Below, in pieces: positions 15,941 to 19,090 of a stretch of DNA of 19,090 nt. A program made the translations under genes and the position numbers. Source of the stretch: an uncultured Bacilli bacterium (GTDB lineage Bacteria; Bacillota_I; Bacilli_A; RF39; UBA660). Location: positions 1 to 19,090 of the forward strand of contig CANQMB010000011.1 of the NCBI GenBank assembly GCA_947624845.1, given 5' to 3'. How positions within the stretch are numbered: the stretch's first letter is position 1; each line of letters opens with the position of its first letter. The notes beneath the pieces are model-generated. The model saw only the letters and a program-made list of their open reading frames with translations, was not told where the DNA came from and searched no databases.

Positions 15941-16596
15941 AAAAATTTATATTTGTCACTGGCCCAAGTGAATCAGGAAAAAGTGGGGCACTTAATTATA
16001 TTTCGGATAATTATGGAGATAAGATTAAACATTTGAAAATAAGAAATATCTTTCCAGAAGTTTACAAAGATTCTGGTTCTAATAAAGAATTTCAAGAATG
16101 GTATGATGATGAATATCGAGATAATTTTGAAAGCTTATGGGATAGATATATTGAAAAAGCAGATCAAATGTCAGGGGACAAAGATGTGGTTATTATGGAT
16201 ACAATGTATGGAGTTAAAACTATTCAATACTTGTACTCAAAATTAGGAGATAATCTTGGAGTCCTTTATATTGATGCGAATGAAAAAAATAGAGTTATGA
16301 GAGAATATATAAGATTGCGTACTGATTCACCTTATTCAGATAGAAAAGCAGACTTATCAATTACAGTTGAAGATGTTATTGAAAAAACTAGAAAAAAAGA
16401 TGAGAAGAAGAAACGTTTAGAAACTTTTGAATATAAAGACTTACATTACGATATGGATGGAGGAATCGGTTATAAAGCAGCAGGAGAGTTATTTAGTTAT
16501 GTTATTCAGAATGATGGAACACATGAAGAATTTTATGAAAAACTAGATACTTTTGCGAAAAGTATTTGTAATAAAAAAGTATATGAGAAGAAATAA
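15937..16596 (+). CDS. P-loop nucleotide/small-molecule kinase-like NTPase
   Basis: A 219-residue protein. It opens with a Walker A loop right at the N-terminus, FVTGPSESGKSGALN (G9, G14-K15-S16), as in adenylate-kinase-like P-loop kinases. A hydrophobic strand ending in Asp, VVIMDTMYG, may be Walker B, and VLYIDANEKNRVMREYIR followed by RLRTDSPYSDRKAD looks like the strand and Arg-rich lid of this class. The tail (about 130-219) is charged and helical. The reaction is probably phosphate transfer from ATP to a small molecule or nucleotide; the acceptor is unknown. Its start overlaps the previous stop by four bases and a terminator follows, so it is the last gene of the operon. Confidence 0.72.
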   Translation: MKKFIFVTGPSESGKSGALNYISDNYGDKIKHLKIRNIFPEVYKDSGSNKEFQEWYDDEYRDNFESLWDRYIEKADQMSGDKDVVIMDTMYGVKTIQYLYSKLGDNLGVLYIDANEKNRVMREYIRLRTDSPYSDRKADLSITVEDVIEKTRKKDEKKKRLETFEYKDLHYDMDGGIGYKAAGELFSYVIQNDGTHEEFYEKLDTFAKSICNKKVYEKK

Positions 16597-16625
16597 CTAG
16601 ATTATATACTTTTCCAATTTTATGG

Positions 16626-16667
16626 AATAAACTAATAGGTTAGTAAAAACTGTTAGTTTATTTTTTT
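16626..16667 (+). terminator. rho-independent terminator of the accessory operon
   Basis: AATAAACTAA (16626-16635) pairs with TTAGTTTATT (16653-16662) around a 17-base loop; a run of seven T starts at 16661. It lies 30 bases after the P-loop kinase stop. Confidence 0.75.
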
Positions 16668-16826
16668 GTTTAACAGTATTTTGCTTATCTTGTTTTTTCA
16701 TTGCGAAAATGCTAAAATAAGTAAACAGAAAACCTTTAAATATTATCTAATATTATCTAGTGTTATTTATTTTTAAAAATGAAATTTGTGACTTTTATTC
16801 GTCTCGATTAAAAAATTAACTATTAA

Positions 16827-16848
16827 CCAGGCAAAAATATTTGCTTGG
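16827..16848. repeat. short inverted repeat upstream of uvrB
   Basis: CCAGGCAAA (16827-16835) and TTTGCTTGG (16840-16848) pair over 9 bases with one G-T wobble and a 4-base loop. No T-run follows, so it is an operator-like or recombination-site-like structure rather than a terminator. Confidence 0.45.
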
Positions 16849-16869
16849 GGACGAATTTGGGGACGAATG
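16846..16869 (+). repeat. tandem 12-mer TTGGGGACGAAT and inverted outlier
   Basis: Two near-perfect copies of TTGGGGACGAAT in a row, reading Leu-Gly-Thr-Asn twice in one frame. The inner GACGAAT also occurs inverted (ATTCGTC) at 16797-16803. Repeated LGTN-type tails are seen at the ends of some Firmicutes phage/ICE integrases, so this may be the last scrap of an integrase gene or its attachment region. Confidence 0.4.
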
Positions 16870-16913
16870 AGAGGTTGATAGTAATCATAATAAGTCACAG
16901 GAAGGAGGAAAAA

Positions 16914-18875
16914 ATGTTTAAAATTCACTCAAAATTTAAACCAAATGGGGATCAACCACAAGCCATTGAAAAATTGGTAGAAGGAATCAAAGAAGGCAAA
17001 AAACACCAGGTTTTACTAGGGGCAACGGGAACTGGAAAAACCTTTACAATTGCAAATGTGATTGCTCAAGTGAACAAACCAACGTTAGTTTTGGCACACA
17101 ATAAGACTCTTGCAGGGCAATTATATAGTGAACTCAAAGAGGTGTTCCCAGAGAACCATGTGGAGTATTTTGTTTCTTACTATGATTATTATCAACCAGA
17201 AGCTTATGTTCCCTCTACAGATACTTATATTGAAAAAGATTCTTCTATTAATGATGAAATCGATGAACTTCGTCATCGGGCAACGAGTAGTTTAATTTCT
17301 AGTAGAGATGTCATTGTTGTTTCCAGTGTTTCTTGTATTTATGGTATTGGAGAAGTAGAAGAATATGAAGGGAAAATGTTAACGCTAAATGTGGGAGATC
17401 AAGTAGAGAGAAATCAAGTATTGACGAGACTCGTCGACATGCTATATGAAAGAAATGATTTGGATTTTAAACGAGGAACTTTTCGAGTACGAGGGGATAT
17501 TCTAGAAATTATTCCGGCTTATCAAAAAACAACGGGATACCGAATTGAATTTTTTGGAAATGAAATCGATCGAATCAGTGAAATTGATACGTTAACGGGG
17601 GCTATTTTAACGAATAAAAAGACGATTAGTTTATTCCCCGCTAGTCACTTCGTCGTAAGTGATGAAAAATTAAAGAGTGCGATTCAAAGAATTCGTCATG
17701 AATTGCAAGAACGATTAAAATATTTTAAAGAACATCATAAATTAATTCCAGCAGAACGTTTGGAACAAAGAACAAACTATGATATGGAAATGTTGGAAGA
17801 GACCGGTTTCTGTTCTGGAATTGAAAATTATTCTGCTCCTATGGCTGGAAGAAAACCTGGAGAAACGCCGACGACGTTAATTGATTTCTTCCCAGAAGAT
17901 TTTTTACTTGTGGTAGATGAGTCTCATGTGACTTTACCGCAAGTAAGAGGAATGTATAATGGAGACCGTGCTCGGAAACAGAATTTAGTAGATTATGGCT
18001 TTCGTCTTCCTAGCGCTTTAGATAATCGACCATTAAAATTTGAAGAGTTCGAACAAAAAATAAATCAGGCAATCTATGTGTCTGCAACTCCTGGAGACTA
18101 CGAGCTCGATCATACGCATGGAAAGTTTGTAGAGCAGATTATTCGTCCTACAGGTCTATTAGATCCAACCGTTGAAGTGAGAAAAACAGAAGGACAAATC
18201 GATGATCTAATTGGGGAAATTAATCAAAGAATTGCCAAAAATGAAAGAACGTTAGTAACGACTTTGACGATTCGTATGGCTGAAGAGTTAACAAATTACT
18301 TAAAAGAGTTGGATATCAAAGTAGCCTACTTACATTCTGAAATCAAAACATTAGAACGCTTGAAAATTATTCATGATCTAAGAACGGGGAAATATGATGT
18401 TGTCGTTGGAATTAATTTATTAAGAGAAGGAATTGATATTCCAGAAGTTTCACTTATTGCCATTTTAGATGCTGACAAAGAAGGATTTTTACGAAGTACT
18501 CGAAGCCTGATTCAGACAATTGGCCGTTGTGCTAGAAATTCAAGTGGACATGTCATTATGTATGGAGATAAAATAACGGATAGTATGAATGAGGCAATAA
18601 CAGAGACAAGAAGACGTCGCCAAATTCAAGAAAAATATAATAAGGAACATGGAATTGTTCCTAAGACAATTGAAAAAGAAATTCGAGAAGTTATTAGTAA
18701 TGTCGATGTAGAAAAAGATTCTAAACCGAAGAAAATGACGAAGAAGGAATGGGCATGTACGTTAGAAAAAATCGAATTAGAAATGAGAGAAGCAGCCAAG
18801 AATTTAGATTTTGAAAGAGCGATGGAATTACGAGATATTTTATTTGAAATGAAAGTAGAGGAAGAAAAATCTTAA
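16914..18875 (+). CDS. uvrB: UvrABC excision nuclease subunit B
   Basis: 653 residues, normal length. UvrB is the DNA-damage verification helicase of nucleotide excision repair, loaded by UvrA and recruiting UvrC. Walker A is GATGTGKT (36-43); the DNA-gripping beta-hairpin is YYDYYQPEAYVP (89-100); the DEAD-type box is VVDESH; motif VI is QTIGRCARN; the C-terminal UVR motif that meets UvrC is LDFERAMELRDILFEMK. The start is ATG 16914 with AAGGAGG five bases ahead; an open in-frame extension back to TTG 16845 (LGTNLGTN...) has no ribosome site and is not typical of the family. Arg codons here include many CGA/CGT, unlike the AGA-only habit of the preceding island. uvrA is not in the window. 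Confidence 0.98.
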   Translation: MFKIHSKFKPNGDQPQAIEKLVEGIKEGKKHQVLLGATGTGKTFTIANVIAQVNKPTLVLAHNKTLAGQLYSELKEVFPENHVEYFVSYYDYYQPEAYVPSTDTYIEKDSSINDEIDELRHRATSSLISSRDVIVVSSVSCIYGIGEVEEYEGKMLTLNVGDQVERNQVLTRLVDMLYERNDLDFKRGTFRVRGDILEIIPAYQKTTGYRIEFFGNEIDRISEIDTLTGAILTNKKTISLFPASHFVVSDEKLKSAIQRIRHELQERLKYFKEHHKLIPAERLEQRTNYDMEMLEETGFCSGIENYSAPMAGRKPGETPTTLIDFFPEDFLLVVDESHVTLPQVRGMYNGDRARKQNLVDYGFRLPSALDNRPLKFEEFEQKINQAIYVSATPGDYELDHTHGKFVEQIIRPTGLLDPTVEVRKTEGQIDDLIGEINQRIAKNERTLVTTLTIRMAEELTNYLKELDIKVAYLHSEIKTLERLKIIHDLRTGKYDVVVGINLLREGIDIPEVSLIAILDADKEGFLRSTRSLIQTIGRCARNSSGHVIMYGDKITDSMNEAITETRRRRQIQEKYNKEHGIVPKTIEKEIREVISNVDVEKDSKPKKMTKKEWACTLEKIELEMREAAKNLDFERAMELRDILFEMKVEEEKS

Positions 18876-18938
18876 TATCCACAAAAATTGTGGATAAAAT
18901 AAATTAAAAAAGTTTTTTCAACAACAATCTGTGCATAA
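18875..18938. promoter_or_regulatory. cluster of DnaA-box-like 9-mers after uvrB
   Basis: A perfect DnaA box (TTATCCACA consensus) lies on the minus strand at 18889-18897 as TGTGGATAA. One-mismatch copies are ATATCCACA at 18875-18883, inverted to it, and TGTGCATAA at 18930-18938. The first two form a hairpin TATCCACAA/TTGTGGATA with a 3-base loop. The setting is AT-rich. It could be a DnaA-binding regulatory site for the next gene; nothing else suggests an origin. Confidence 0.45.
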
Positions 18939-18944
18939 AACTTC

Positions 18945-18968
18945 AAGAGACCTGAAAGGTCTTTTTTC
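18945..18968 (+). terminator. terminator after uvrB
   Basis: AAGAGACC (18945-18952), loop TGAAA, GGTCTTTT (18958-18965) with one G-T pair, running into a T-run. Confidence 0.7.
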
Positions 18969-18979
18969 TTATAATTTAA

Positions 18980-19008
18980 AAGACAAATGAAAAGAAAAGT
19001 GTTATAAT
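18980..19008 (+). promoter_or_regulatory. promoter of the gene entering at the right edge
   Basis: AAGACA (18980-18985), 17 bases, TATAAT (19003-19008). The leader then holds a pure A/T-rich stem, CTATTAAAA (19026-19034) with TTTTAATAG (19045-19053). Confidence 0.5.
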
Positions 19009-19063
19009 ATGACCTAGGTGACTAACTATTAAAAGTCAATATATTTTTAATAGAAAGTTATAA

Positions 19064-19090
19064 ATGGAAAAGTATCCCACGCCAAAAAGA
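19064..19090 (+). CDS. possible start of next gene (nine codons, cut by window end)
   Basis: ATG 19064 opens MEKYPTPKR to the last base. A promoter lies 55 bases upstream, but the ribosome site is weak (AGAAAG). The sequence is too short to identify and does not look like the usual UvrA start. Confidence 0.25.

Larger units (their letters stand above)
16668..16913 (+). other. gene-free stretch before uvrB
   Basis: About 245 bases without a gene. Weak promoter-like pairs are TTGTTT/TAAAAT (16690-16695, 16713-16718, 17 bases apart) and TTGTGA/TAAAAA (16786-16791, 16809-16814, 17 bases apart); either could drive uvrB. TATTATCTA occurs twice in tandem at 16741-16760. A strong AAGGAGG at 16902-16908 is the uvrB ribosome site. 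I see no LexA box of the CGAAC...GTTCG type. Confidence 0.5.

Noticed and set aside
16845..16913. N-terminal extension of UvrB beginning LGTNLGTN
   Set aside because: ATG 16914 has a consensus ribosome site and gives the usual UvrB start; the extension is not typical of the family.
16668..16913. SOS (LexA) operator in front of uvrB
   Set aside because: I found no CGAAC...GTTCG-like palindrome; the hairpin CCAGGCAAA/TTTGCTTGG does not match it.
17110..17295. Plus-strand 61-codon frame inside uvrB
   Set aside because: Another frame of a highly conserved gene, without initiation signals.
18875..18968. Chromosomal or plasmid replication origin
   Set aside because: Only three DnaA-box-like sites, no dnaA, dnaN or rep gene, no AT-rich 13-mers or iterons.
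1..19090. CRISPR arrays, tRNA or rRNA genes
   Set aside because: No regularly spaced direct repeats and no tRNA or rRNA core sequences were seen on either strand.

Overview
The window is AT-rich DNA, very probably from a Bacillota (Firmicutes) host-associated bacterium of the Bacilli/Erysipelotrichia/RF39 kind. The grounds are strong AGGAGG-type ribosome sites, sigma-A-like promoters (TTGNNN, 17 bases, TATAAT), a sortase with its surface substrate, a SipW-type signal segment, and TGA used as a stop with only TGG for Trp, which argues against mycoplasma code 4. Species cannot be given.

Layout. (1) Positions 1-6979 are a cell-surface locus. It holds the start of a TasA/camelysin-like exported protein (minus strand, cut by the window edge), an intergenic segment bounded by two inverted 25-bp recombinase-like sites, a sortase (minus), and divergently an 1835-residue surface adhesin with signal peptide, beta-helix-like head, about 18 InlB-type repeats and an APDTG sorting motif. 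(2) Positions 7002-10933 hold three envelope-sugar genes, each apparently its own transcription unit: an FAD-dependent oxidoreductase of the protoporphyrinogen-oxidase/UGM-like class (minus), a GT-C membrane glycosyltransferase (plus) and a GtrB/DPM1-type polyprenyl-phosphate glycosyltransferase (minus). Convergent ends share bidirectional terminators that lie partly inside the coding ends.

(3) Positions 10997-16667 look like an acquired accessory island, with AGA-rich, more AT-rich coding than the flanks. Its left end is scarred: a NUDIX gene cut in its catalytic box, a short stretch resembling an insertion-sequence end, and the tail of an unknown gene. A tight co-directional operon follows: ASCH protein, an ASCH/carbamoyltransferase C-half chimera, nucleotidyltransferase-fold protein, NUDIX hydrolase, HIT/GalT-like protein, protein-kinase-like-fold protein and P-loop kinase. 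The set is dominated by nucleotide and phosphate chemistry and matches no pathway I can name. A rho-independent terminator closes it.

(4) Positions 16668-16913 carry short repeats, including a tandem 12-mer reminiscent of integrase-gene tails, which may mark the right edge of the island. (5) Positions 16914-18875 are the housekeeping uvrB, followed by a compact cluster of DnaA-box-like 9-mers, a terminator, and a promoter leading into a gene cut by the window end.

The two strongest leads are the candidate phase-variable promoter segment (317-580) and the unrecognised nucleotide-chemistry operon with its chimeric carbamoyltransferase (11445-16596).
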